Made by a program: the position numbers and the translations under genes
The notes under the pieces: generated by a model
Told to the model about the DNA's origin: nothing
Databases searched by the model: none
Seen by the model: only the letters and a program-made list of their open reading frames with translations
In this document: one piece after another, positions 24,065-31,544 of the stretch
How positions within the stretch are numbered: position 1 is the first letter of the stretch
Layout of the letters: each line of letters begins with the position of its first letter
Origin: Terriglobia bacterium
GTDB lineage: Bacteria > Acidobacteriota > Terriglobia > Terriglobales > Acidobacteriaceae
DNA: 64,000 bases
Assembly (NCBI GenBank): GCA_020073495.1
Contig: JAIQFD010000004.1
Location: 175,001 to 239,000, forward strand
Direction: 5' to 3'

Positions 24065-24901
24065 ATGCCACCCTTTGATGAAATCGGCATTTGGTCCGAG
24101 ATCAAGCTCGCGATTATTCGGGATTACGCGGCAGCGTATTCACGAATCATGTCCGCCCAAACTGCTCCCAAGCTCCACCACTCCTACATCGACGCTTTCT
24201 CCGGAGCAGGTTTACACATCTCTCGTTCGAGCGGAGAACTCGTCTTAGGGAGTCCGCTGAACGCGTTGTCGATTGTTCCTCCGTTCAGGGAGTATCACCT
24301 GATTGACTTAGAGGGAGAAAAGGTCGAATTCCTTCGTGAACAGGTCGGGGAACTTCAAGAGGTTCACCTATACCACGGAGACTGCAATGAGATCCTGCTT
24401 GCAGAAGTGTACCCAAAGGTTCGTTTTGAGGACTACCGCCGGGCGCTATGCATCCTTGATCCCTACGGCCTCCACCTTCTCTGGAAGGTCATTGAGACGG
24501 CGGGACGCATGGGTAGCATCGACATATTTCTGAACTTTCCGACCATGGATATGAATCGAAACGTCCTCTGGCACGATCCCTCTGGAGTGTCCGTGGAGGA
24601 CGCCGCGAGGATGACGTCATATTGGGGCGACGACTCATGGAGGAGCGCTGCATATAGACAAGAGCCGACTTTGTTTGGAGATATCGAGTTGCAGAAGAAT
24701 CCAAACGCAGCAGTCGCCGAGGCTTTTCGGGAGCGCTTGCGCGCTGTAGCACGATTTGCCTACGTACCTAGCCCGCTGCCGATGCGTAATTCGAACGGGG
24801 CAGTCGTTTACTACCTGTTCTTCGCATCCCAAAAGGGCGTGGCTCGCGAGATTGTGACGGATATCTTTAACAAGTACCGCACGCTGGGTCTTGCGAGGTA
24901 A
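24065..24901 (+). CDS. tcmP: three-Cys-motif partner protein TcmP
   Basis: This 278-aa protein has the pattern of the three-Cys-motif partner family: an N-terminal helical segment, YIDAFSGAGLH (Rossmann-like first loop), LIDLEGEKVEFLREQV, HGDCNEILL and a central ALCILDPYGLHLLWKVIE, followed by IFLNFPTMDMNRNVLW. The fold resembles class I SAM-dependent methyltransferases, but the activity is not established. The family is defined by its pairing with DUF5131 three-Cys proteins, and exactly such a gene follows 4 bases downstream. Host-defence or macromolecule modification are guesses. Confidence 0.85.
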   Translation: MPPFDEIGIWSEIKLAIIRDYAAAYSRIMSAQTAPKLHHSYIDAFSGAGLHISRSSGELVLGSPLNALSIVPPFREYHLIDLEGEKVEFLREQVGELQEVHLYHGDCNEILLAEVYPKVRFEDYRRALCILDPYGLHLLWKVIETAGRMGSIDIFLNFPTMDMNRNVLWHDPSGVSVEDAARMTSYWGDDSWRSAAYRQEPTLFGDIELQKNPNAAVAEAFRERLRAVARFAYVPSPLPMRNSNGAVVYYLFFASQKGVAREIVTDIFNKYRTLGLAR

Positions 24902-24905
24902 CTGA

Positions 24906-25688
24906 ATGGCATTGCAAAGCACAATAGAGTGGACAGATGCCACTTGGAACCCCGTGCGCGGCTGCACGAAGATCAGTCCTGGCTGCAAGAATTGCTATGC
25001 CGAGCGGTTCGCGGAGAGGTTCCGCAGCGTCAAGGGCCATCCTTATGAGTTTGGATTCGATTTGCGACTCGTCCCTGAAAAGCTCAAGGAGCCCCTCAAG
25101 TGGAGAACTCCTCGGAGGATTTTCGTCAACTCTATGAGCGACCTGTTCCACGAAGGTGTCCCAGACTCGTATGTCCGGCAGGTCGCGGACGTGATGGTTT
25201 CTGCAAACTGGCACACGTATCAGGTACTGACCAAACGGGCAAAGCGGTTATTTGAGCAATTGAATGGTCCCCTGCGGGACGTCGCTCGATCCCAGCACAT
25301 TTGGTGGGGCGTCAGCGTTGAAAATCGAATGCACGGGCTGCCACGTATCGATCTGTTGAAAGACACTCCTGCACAAGTGCGCTTCTTGTCCATCGAGCCG
25401 CTCTTGGAAGATTTAGGACGAATTGATCTCCGCGACATTGGTTGGGTGATCGTGGGCGGAGAGAGTGGCCCAGGAGCACGCCCAATGAAGTGTGAATGGG
25501 TCCGATCTTTGCGCGACCAATGTGCCGGTGCCGGCGTTCCATTCTTCTTTAAGCAATGGGGTGGCACACGAAAGAAGCTCGCGGGTCGCAGGTTAGATGG
25601 AAGAACTCATGACGACTTTCCCGCGTCTCGGAAAGCTGCGTTCACAACCAACCACGGCGCTATCGCGGAAACCGTTGCCGCCGACTAG
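24906..25688 (+). CDS. DUF5131 (phage Gp37/Gp68-like) three-Cys-motif protein
   Basis: This 260-aa protein starts IEWTDATWNPVRGC and carries the defining C20-x6-C27-x2-C30 cluster (CTKISPGCKNC), then FVNSMSDLFHEGVP, YQVLTKRA, WWGVSVEN and GGESGPGARPM. The cysteine spacing recalls radical-SAM iron-sulfur sites, and the family is often described as radical-SAM-like, but no reaction is known. It forms an operon with TcmP (4-base gap). The homologues in phages and islands, and the position just after repeated pilB ends, suggest acquisition by transfer. Confidence 0.88.
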   Translation: MALQSTIEWTDATWNPVRGCTKISPGCKNCYAERFAERFRSVKGHPYEFGFDLRLVPEKLKEPLKWRTPRRIFVNSMSDLFHEGVPDSYVRQVADVMVSANWHTYQVLTKRAKRLFEQLNGPLRDVARSQHIWWGVSVENRMHGLPRIDLLKDTPAQVRFLSIEPLLEDLGRIDLRDIGWVIVGGESGPGARPMKCEWVRSLRDQCAGAGVPFFFKQWGGTRKKLAGRRLDGRTHDDFPASRKAAFTTNHGAIAETVAAD

Positions 25689-25703
25689 CCGGCGGGTTAC
25701 CCA

Positions 25704-26045
25704 TCAAAAGTCATAAGGGATAATCCCACGGTTTTGCAACTCGGGAAGCACACCGAGGAGTCGGATAATGTCGCTTCGACGCCTGAATTCGTCGCCGTTC
25801 CTGTCTAGATTCGCGTTCGGCAGCGTAGTGGTTTGAAGAGCGCCGCCGCAATCCAGGCAGAACGCGCCGTCTTGGAAATACCTCGCAAATGGTCGGAGAT
25901 ACCCAATGAACTCCTGCGGCACCTCTTCGCCGCGAAGCTCTCGGGCTCTTATCACTTCCAATCTTTCGAGCAAATAGCTAATCTCGTGGTTCCTGAACGA
26001 AAGGCCGCAACGGTTTTCTTCACTGACGCAAATTCCTTTCGGCAT
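25704..26045 (-). CDS. small protein with four cysteines, downstream of DUF3800
   Basis: This is 113 aa from the ATG at 26045, preceded by GGAG at the right distance; a GTG 18 bases upstream is the alternative. Cysteines at 6 and 13 (CVSEENRC) and 63 and 66 (CLDC) could bind zinc. No family is recognised. It follows the DUF3800 gene on the same strand by 24 bases and is probably co-transcribed. It converges with the three-Cys operon, leaving 15 bases between stops. Confidence 0.6.
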   Translation of the reverse strand: MPKGICVSEENRCGLSFRNHEISYLLERLEVIRARELRGEEVPQEFIGYLRPFARYFQDGAFCLDCGGALQTTTLPNANLDRNGDEFRRRSDIIRLLGVLPELQNRGIIPYDF

Positions 26046-26069
26046 ATGATGCTCCGTTCGCACTGATGT

Positions 26070-26924
26070 TCACAGTTTGACGTCTCCACGCGCCAAGTCT
26101 TGCATTCCACGGCCTGTAATAGAGCTGATCGAGTTCTGCGGTAATTTTGAGGACTCAAATCGCCAGATGTTAATGCCCAGAGTGGCGGCCGATGTCGGCT
26201 GGTCGAGTTTCATTTGCCGCTTCGATTCAATCAGTTCGACCAATTCCCTCCTGGCGTTCGACCTCTTCGACACCCGTTCTCGCCCATCATTCCAAACAAA
26301 AGCAACAGCACCGACGAGAATGTCGGTTAGTTGGAGGAGGTTGCTGCCTTCCAGCGGCATACTCCTAACGCGGCAGTAATCAAGGTATCTCTTTGGGGGC
26401 TGAGCACGTTTGACGAACCTGGCCTCAACTGTCCGTTCCAGATCCGTCACGGTGTGCCCAGGCCGGTCTTGGTATTGATGGATTCTGACATCGAAGAAGT
26501 GTTCTGGGTAACGGCGCAAGAAACCATCAGCCAAGAAGACACAATAGAATTTCAGATAACCTAGGAGTGGGTCCTTTTGCATGAACGCCCGACTATCCAA
26601 GGGGTATTTGCTGCGATCGACGACCATGCATTTGAAGTAAAACCGTTTCTCCTCCAAGAAAACGGTCAAGAACTCTTTGTAGCCCTCCAAATATTGACCG
26701 TCGCTCGGAACCTTTGCCCATTTGAGCGTGCCCGGTTCTAGCGCAAACCTATCTTTCGTTTCCGTCAGCTGCTGCTCCAGTCGGGACACGACGACATCCC
26801 CACCTTCCGGGTCGGAAGGACTGAAATACACGCCGCCTATTACATACTGGCGTAGGTTTTGCGATGATTCGTCGCAGAACATGACCATCGTGCTCGGGGC
26901 TCGCTTGACGAAACCCAGTTTCAC
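26070..26924 (-). CDS. DUF3800 domain protein
   Basis: This protein is about 284 aa. It has the DUF3800 signature near its start (VMFCDESSQNLRQYVIGGVY, the conserved DES acid), KCMVVDRSKYP in the middle and LLQLTDILVGAVAFVWN near the end (second conserved acid). The fold is RNase H-like and a nuclease role is suspected from family studies but unproven. The start is uncertain. A GTG at 26924 has an AAAGG ribosome-binding site; the ATG at 26888 is also possible; the open frame extends to 27011. DUF3800 genes are frequent in defence islands, which suits this accessory region. Confidence 0.75.
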   Translation of the reverse strand: MKLGFVKRAPSTMVMFCDESSQNLRQYVIGGVYFSPSDPEGGDVVVSRLEQQLTETKDRFALEPGTLKWAKVPSDGQYLEGYKEFLTVFLEEKRFYFKCMVVDRSKYPLDSRAFMQKDPLLGYLKFYCVFLADGFLRRYPEHFFDVRIHQYQDRPGHTVTDLERTVEARFVKRAQPPKRYLDYCRVRSMPLEGSNLLQLTDILVGAVAFVWNDGRERVSKRSNARRELVELIESKRQMKLDQPTSAATLGINIWRFESSKLPQNSISSITGRGMQDLARGDVKL

Positions 26925-27011
26925 ATCAGTTACCTTTCGGTGCCTGGAGCAATCGTGCGTGCCAACTAAATCGTAATTTGCACGACAACTGCAGCAGCCA
27001 CCCCTTGACAC

Positions 27012-27341
27012 TCTCTCTGCATACGATTCTAGTCAACAGCCTGTCACTTCCGGTCTGCGAATAAGCTGTGGATAACGACAATTTGCTGTGGACGGATGAG
27101 GAAACTTGCACTAATCACAGTGCAGATGGCGGGTGGCCCACCTGACCATCGGGGGAACTGGGGATCGGCGGAGCGGGGGAAGAAGTACCAAGTACCCGGT
27201 ACCAAGTTGAGGCGTTTAGCGGGCGTGAGCGCAGTGGGAGCCCGCTGCCGAAATCCTGAGCAGAGCGAAGGGTCTGGTACCCAGTACCAAGCGAGAGCCG
27301 TTGGTGCCGCACGATATAACCTGTGTCCGGGAGAAGCAGCC
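27012..27341. other. intergenic region with diverged repeats
   Basis: This region separates DUF3800 (minus) from a small plus-strand gene. It contains heptamer-type repeats GTACCAA/GTACCCG at 27185-27205 and 27277-27290, and between them a diverged copy of the 94-base unit that is tandemly repeated at 27876 (AGCGGGCGTGAGCGCAGTGG ... GAAATCCTGA). No gene is supported. Confidence 0.5.
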
Positions 27342-27521
27342 ATGTCCTTCGAAGAGGCCCTGAACCTTGCCAGCAGAGACGACGGATTCAAAGCGACCGT
27401 GTACGCCATCAACACGCTCCTGATCCATAAAGGCATCTACACTCAGGAAGAATTCCAAGCCCTGTTCGTGGAATGGGTCGCAAAGGACCAGCGGCGCAAG
27501 GCCCGCCACCATAGCGCCTAG
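27342..27521 (+). CDS. small hypothetical protein
   Basis: This 59-aa protein starts at the ATG at 27342 behind GGGAGAAG. It is acidic to neutral and helical (MSFEEALNLASRDDGFKATV, LLIHKGIYTQEEFQALFVEW), ending in a basic tail. Codon use looks coding. The longer open frame upstream runs through repeat sequence and is not translated. There is no recognised family and no obvious partner. Confidence 0.6.
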   Translation: MSFEEALNLASRDDGFKATVYAINTLLIHKGIYTQEEFQALFVEWVAKDQRRKARHHSA

Positions 27522-27735
27522 CCCGTTCACGGGCGTAAGACTTTAGCCCCGGGCGCCGGTAGGTCAGGCCTTTAGGCCTGACTCGCTGCGCGACCCGGGG
27601 TTAGCTGCATTAGAAGGGCAGAGCCCGCTTCAGCGGGCGTAAGAATCTTCTTTCGCCCCTGAAGGGGCTCTTCCCCAAACCAACCCCCTACCCCGGGCTC
27701 ACGCCCGGGGCTAGATTCTTTCGCCGCCTGCGGCG
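27522..27735. repeat. cluster of REP-like palindromes
   Basis: Successive short perfect palindromes occur: GCCCGTTCACGGGC, GTCAGGCCTTTAGGCCTGAC, GCCCGCTTCAGCGGGC, GCCCCTGAAGGGGC and CCCCGGGCTCACGCCCGGGG, separated by 10-40 bases. Each could form a hairpin of 6-9 bp. This is the same class of element as the larger array at 28845-29480. Confidence 0.75.
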
Positions 27736-27760
27736 GCTCCGCGGCCTCCGTGTCCTCCGT

Positions 27761-27810
27761 GGTGAGGTTCAGGATTTGTAATTTGCAAATTGCAATTTGT
27801 AATTTGCAAA
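27761..27810 (+). repeat. 50-base AT-rich direct repeat, copy 1
   Basis: This segment begins GGTGAGGTTCAGG and continues with alternating ATTTGCAAATT/ACAAATT blocks. It recurs at 29974-30023 with a single mismatch. The two copies flank 2.16 kb holding the tandem repeat, the PD-(D/E)XK gene, the REP array and the GlsB-like gene. Confidence 0.85.
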
Positions 27811-27875
27811 TTCGAAGCCCCTCGGCGTTCTCTGCGTCCTCGGCGGTAAAACCCGGATTCGCTCCGGATTGTGCT

Positions 27876-28079
27876 GAACCCGTTCAAATTGAGGCGCTTA
27901 GCGGGCGTGAGCGCAGCGGGAGCCCGCTGCCGAAATCCTGACCCTGAGCACCGCGAAGGGGAAGGATCTGAACCCGTTCAAATTGAGGCGCTTAGCGGGC
28001 GTGAGCGCAGCGGGAGCCCGCTGCCGAAATCCTGACCCTGAGCACCGCGAAGGGGAAGGATCTGAACCCGTTCAAATTC
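27876..28079 (+). repeat. tandem 94-base repeat
   Basis: Two identical 94-base units (27876-27969 and 27970-28063) are followed by the first 15 bases of a third. Each unit starts GAACCCGTTCAAATTG and contains a hairpin (AGCGGGC ... GCCCGCT). A diverged copy lies at about 27198-27275. Perfect identity implies a recent duplication. Confidence 0.9.
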
Positions 28080-28099
28080 TTGTCAATACCCCTGAGAGC

Positions 28100-28232
28100 T
28101 ATAATTCTCCCTAACCGCATCAATCCACGGCAATTATAAAATTGTGGAAAGTGGCACTTTTACCCCCTCCGATATGCCATACTGGAATTAGAGAGTAAGA
28201 AAAAAGCCCGCGGCGTGCGCTGCGGGCTTTTC
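28100..28232 (+). ncRNA. candidate small RNA transcription unit
   Basis: A consensus -10 TATAAT at 28100-28105 (with a weak -35, TTCTTG, 17 bases upstream at 28077-28082) is followed about 100 bases later by a strong intrinsic terminator (28203-28232). The interval has no open frame of note and is AT-richer than its surroundings. A transcript of about 120 nt from near 28112 is predicted. The alternative is that this is a leader for the gene at 28339, with attenuation at the terminator. Confidence 0.35.
28203..28232. terminator. intrinsic (bidirectional) terminator
   Basis: AAAAGCCCGC ... GCGGGCTTTT is a 10-bp perfect stem with a 10-base loop and A/T tails on both sides, suited to termination in either direction. 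Confidence 0.8.
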
Positions 28233-28338
28233 GCGTTTTGCGGCCTGATTTCACCGCAGAGAACGCCGAGCACCCAGAGTCCTCACTTCGCCAATCGCAA
28301 ATCACCAATTACCAATTACAAATTCCCCGATTAACACC

Positions 28339-28770
28339 ATGCCCCCACGCTCCCTGATGTCCGTTTACGGGGAGCAGGCGGAGTGTGCCTTCGTCTTCCG
28401 CGCCATGCAGCATGGCCTGATTGTTTGCAAACCCTACGGCAACTCCACGCCCTACGATTTCGTCGTTCAGGCGCGTCGTCCCGGCCACGCCGCTCCCGCC
28501 CCCGGCGCTCCCCTCTGGCGCATTCAGGTCAAGTCCTCCTTCGGTCTCTTTCACGAGTCCGCTTACAAGATTTCCACGGAGCACTGCGGCCGCCCTTACA
28601 CCTGCACCGACTTCGATTTCTTCGCCGCTTGGATCGCCCCCCTCGACGTCTGGTACATCCTTCCTGTCCGTGCCATTATCCCGTCCCGTTCTGTCGGCTT
28701 CTTTCCGCACGTTCCCCGCACCCGCAGCAAATACGAGAAATACCGCGAGGCCTGGGAGCTGCTGCTGTGA
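28339..28770 (+). CDS. PD-(D/E)XK-type endonuclease-like protein
   Basis: This 143-aa protein has the core spacing of a PD-(D/E)XK fold: an N-terminal helix with Glu (YGEQAECAFVFRAM), the strand pair YGNSTPYDFVV (metal-site Asp) and WRIQVKSSFG (Gln-x-Lys). The C-terminal part (FFAAWIAPLDVWYILPV, SKYEKYREAWELL) matches small archaeal-Holliday/group I-intron-type endonuclease families found as solitary genes. Cleavage activity is inferred only from the motif. There are no operon partners; it lies among repeats. Confidence 0.65.
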   Translation: MPPRSLMSVYGEQAECAFVFRAMQHGLIVCKPYGNSTPYDFVVQARRPGHAAPAPGAPLWRIQVKSSFGLFHESAYKISTEHCGRPYTCTDFDFFAAWIAPLDVWYILPVRAIIPSRSVGFFPHVPRTRSKYEKYREAWELLL

Positions 28771-28844
28771 TCTGTGATTTCAAGCCCTCTGCGTCCTCCG
28801 CGTCCTCTGCGGTGAGCACGCCCGCAAGACGGCTCAACCTCAGG

Positions 28845-29480
28845 GGCTAAAGCCCCGAATCCTTTCTTGACCGTCTAAACCCCGGCTTGAAAGCCGGGGC
28901 TTCCACGGTGCTGCGAACAGCGGTGGAAGCCGACGGCTTTAGCCGTCGGAACCAGACGCCTCCTTGATCCCGGCTTTAGCCGCGGTGGGCCTCAGGGGCT
29001 AAAGCCCCGAATCTCTTTTCACCCGTTACGGCACGACTGAAGTCGTGCCCCTTCCCCGGGCTAAAGCCCTGTACTACCTCCGAGGAGGTAGTGCAGGCCT
29101 TCAGGCCTGCTTCATCGGGCGTTCTTTAGACGCCGGCTTTAGCCGCGGTCGGCCCTCCGGGGCTAAAGCCCCGAATCTTCTTGACCGTCTAAACCCCGGG
29201 CTGAAGCCCGGGACTACCTCGTGTCGCGGCCGTGCGCGGGCGAGGAGGTAGTGCAGGCCTTCAGGCCTGCTTCATGGGCGCTTTTGGACAGCGGCTTTAG
29301 CCGCGGTCGGCCCTCAGGGGCTAAAGCCCCGAATCTTCTTGACCGTCTAAACCCCGGCCTGAAGGCCGGGGCTACCTCATTCGCGGCCGTGCGCGGGCGA
29401 GGAGGTAGTGCAGGCCTTCAGGCCTGCTTCATGGGCGCTTTTGGACACCGGCTTTAGCCGCGGTGGGCCCGGGACTACCC
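28845..29480. repeat. REP-like palindrome array with about 160-base higher-order units
   Basis: The array is built from four perfect palindromes: GGGGCTAAAGCCCC, GCAGGCCTTCAGGCCTGC, CGGCTTTAGCCG and CCCCGGCCTGAAGGCCGGGG (variants CCCCGGGCTGAAGCCCGGG). They recur in fixed order. The higher-order unit starts GAGGAGGTAGTGCAGG at 29082, 29242 and 29399, with spacings 160 and 157. The earlier part (28845-29080) is a looser version. No gene is present in 28771-29589. Confidence 0.9.
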
Positions 29481-29515
29481 CGCCCGCCGCCGCCCGTCCC
29501 GCTTCGCCTTTTCCC

Positions 29516-29566
29516 TTGACGGACAGGCTCTCTCGTGCTAAGATATTGTTGTATCGTATTACGATA
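29516..29566 (+). promoter_or_regulatory. sigma-70 promoter with adjacent palindromic operator
   Basis: TTGACG (29516-29521), a 17-base spacer and TAAGAT (29539-29544) precede the GlsB-like gene. Just downstream, TATCGTATTACGATA (29552-29566) is a perfect 15-base palindrome covering the start-point region, a typical repressor position. Confidence 0.6.
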
Positions 29567-29589
29567 TATCTCAACACTAGGAGGATTCC

Positions 29590-29871
29590 ATGGCGGCGTT
29601 ACTGTTTTGGGTGATTCTGGGAGGACTGGTGGGAGGGTTCGTGAAATCGGTCGCCTGGTACGAGAGCGATCGCGGCTGGCTGCCCTGCGTGCTGTTCGGC
29701 ATGGCCGGCGGCGTGGCGGGTGGCTACGTGAGCACCCTGGCCGGCGCGGGCAACGGATTCGAGTTGAGCAGCATGGGCGTGTGCATCCTGGGAGCGGCGG
29801 TCCTGCTGACCGTCTACAAGCTGTTGGTGCGCCGCGCTCCCCAGAGCGTAGTCCTCAGGCGGGCCGCGTAA
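29590..29871 (+). CDS. GlsB/YeaQ/YmgE-family small membrane protein
   Basis: This 93-aa integral membrane protein has three hydrophobic segments: LLFWVILGGLVGGFVKSV, LPCVLFGMAGGVAGGYVSTL and MGVCILGAAVLLTVYKLL. The Gly-rich first two helices with the intervening loop are the pattern of the transglycosylase-associated GlsB family, linked to envelope stress in other bacteria. A strong promoter with a palindromic operator precedes it, suggesting regulated expression. It is monocistronic. Confidence 0.75.
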   Translation: MAALLFWVILGGLVGGFVKSVAWYESDRGWLPCVLFGMAGGVAGGYVSTLAGAGNGFELSSMGVCILGAAVLLTVYKLLVRRAPQSVVLRRAA

Positions 29872-29973
29872 GACGGGCCTGCTCGACCAGCCTGCCCTGA
29901 GCGAAGTCGAAGGGACCGGCACAGGCCGCCGCGATGGGATCTCGGATCTCCTCGGCGGCCTTCGTGTCGTTTG

Positions 29974-30023
29974 TGGTGAGGTTCAGGATTTGTAATTTGC
30001 AAATTGCAATTTGTAGTTTGCAA
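29974..30023 (+). repeat. 50-base AT-rich direct repeat, copy 2
   Basis: This is identical to 27761-27810 except for one A-to-G change (TTTGTAGTTTGC), in the same orientation. It is followed by GTCCTCCGCG-type repeats that also follow copy 1, so the homology extends loosely to about 30095. Confidence 0.85.
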
Positions 30024-30157
30024 AATCAGGTCCCTCTCCGTCCTCCGCGTCCCCCGCGGTGAAAAGCCTCTTCCCTGCGTCCTCCGCGGTGAAATCGGTC
30101 CTGGTGGCAGGCTACGTTTTTTGAGGCCATTTCCGGGGATCGTGCGTCCAACAGGAC

Positions 30158-30685
30158 ATGAGCAAAGATCCTCGTTACCCCATCGGTCCCTTCCAGTACG
30201 AAGGTCCGTACGATCCAACCCAGCGCAAGAAGTTCATTGCGGCCATCGAGCAGACGCCGGCCAGGATGCGGGCGGCGGTCAAAGGGCTGCGCGCGAAGCA
30301 GCTCGACACACCGTACCGCGACGGCGGATGGACGGTGCGGCAAGTCGTGCACCACGTCCCGGACAGCCATCTGAATGCGTACGTGCGGTTGAAGCTGGCG
30401 CTGACCGAGGACGAGCCGACCATCAAGCCCTACGACGAGAAGGGTTGGGCAAATCTGGCGGATACGCGCGAGACGCCGATCGATACTTCCCTGGCGCTGC
30501 TGGAAAACCTGCATGCGCGCTGGGTGAAGCTGCTGCGCTCGCTGAAATCGGCAGACTACCAGCGTACGTTCCGCCATCCCGAAGCGGGAGTGAGAACGGT
30601 CGACTGGCTGCTCGCGCTCTACTCCTGGCATGGACGGCACCACGTGGGGCACATCACGGAGTTGAGGAAGAGAATGGGGTGGTAG
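30158..30685 (+). CDS. YfiT/DinB-family metal-dependent protein (bacillithiol-transferase-like)
   Basis: This 175-aa protein has the DinB four-helix fold with the YfiT metal triad pattern: the first His in VRQVVHHVPDSH near residue 66 and the last two in WHGRHHVGHI near 157-162. The N-terminal PRYPIGPFQYEGPYDPTQRK is characteristic of the YfiT/BstA branch. These enzymes transfer bacillithiol or act on thiol adducts; which thiol this organism uses is not evident. It stands alone between repeats and the receiver gene. Confidence 0.85.
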   Translation: MSKDPRYPIGPFQYEGPYDPTQRKKFIAAIEQTPARMRAAVKGLRAKQLDTPYRDGGWTVRQVVHHVPDSHLNAYVRLKLALTEDEPTIKPYDEKGWANLADTRETPIDTSLALLENLHARWVKLLRSLKSADYQRTFRHPEAGVRTVDWLLALYSWHGRHHVGHITELRKRMGW

Positions 30686-30725
30686 GGGTCAGCTCCGGGT
30701 CCAGCACTCCCGTGCTGGGCGACAG

Positions 30726-31166
30726 TCACGCCAGCGCGGAACCGAGGGAGAACTCGCCGGTCTTGTAGCGCATGACGGGCTGGCAGATGGCGCCGCAAAG
30801 AGCCTCGACGGTGGAGACCACGAGAGCCGTGTCTTCGCCCTTATGGAAGACGCAGGCCGCACCGGCGTCGAAGGCTTGCGAGCGCAGGTCGGGCGAGTCG
30901 TCACCGGTCATGAGGATAAGGACCGGGCCGGCGGGATGGTTGGCGGCGCGGATGAGGTCGAGGCCGGAGACGTCGCGCATCTGGAGGTCGGTGATGACGC
31001 AATCGCAACCGTCGGCGATGGCCGTGCAAGCGCTCTGCATGTCGTGGCAGCGGACCACGGTGTGGCCGTCGGCTTCGAAGATCCTGCTCCACATGAGAGT
31101 GAAGGAAGAATCGTCGTCCACCAGAACGAGCCTGAGATCGCGCAACCGTTTGACCGACGTGCCCAT
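30726..31166 (-). CDS. stand-alone response-regulator receiver protein
   Basis: This 146-aa single receiver domain shows the acidic pair LVDDDS, the phospho-acceptor Asp in CVITDLQM, the Thr in ILMTGDDS and the Lys in VFHKGED. The helix and strand order is normal and there is no output domain, so it probably acts by protein interaction, as CheY-like regulators do. The ATG at 31166 has a GAGG ribosome-binding site and is preferred to the GTG at 31193. No kinase gene is adjacent. Confidence 0.85.
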   Translation of the reverse strand: MGTSVKRLRDLRLVLVDDDSSFTLMWSRIFEADGHTVVRCHDMQSACTAIADGCDCVITDLQMRDVSGLDLIRAANHPAGPVLILMTGDDSPDLRSQAFDAGAACVFHKGEDTALVVSTVEALCGAICQPVMRYKTGEFSLGSALA

Positions 31167-31193
31167 CACCGAATGCCTCAGAAACAAGTCCAC

Positions 31194-31544
31194 GTATTTG
31201 ACACAGTAGTAAGCCCAGTGGATGCGTTTTCGCCAGTTACCGGGGGACGTGTCCCAAAGGACGATGGTGGTACAAGTCTCTTACTCGCCAGCAGATACAG
31301 GCGGTTGGAAGAGCCCCTAGGGGAGCATTGGGGGCGGCTGCCGGGCCAAACCCAGTGCCGGAGCGCTTGGAGGAGGGTTGCCGGCGGCTGGACATGCGAT
31401 TACTGAATAGTAAACATCTGCGCGGGCAGCGCGGGAGCGGGGCGATGTCCACGGGGCCAGCCGCGGAGGGGCACGGACGGCCGCGCAGAATTCCCGACAG
31501 ACCGTGCTCTTGCCAAAGGGTAGCGGCAATAGTAGTGATAAGAC
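31194..31544. other. intergenic region between receiver and TetR genes
   Basis: This is 351 bases between divergent genes, with no gene supported. A perfect inverted repeat TTACT-GAAT-AGTAA at 31400-31413 could be an operator for the TetR regulator; support is weak. Confidence 0.35.

Noticed and set aside
28845-29480. Possible CRISPR array
   Set aside because: The repeats are four different palindromes in a 157-160-base unit, with no uniform repeat and unique spacers and no cas genes nearby.
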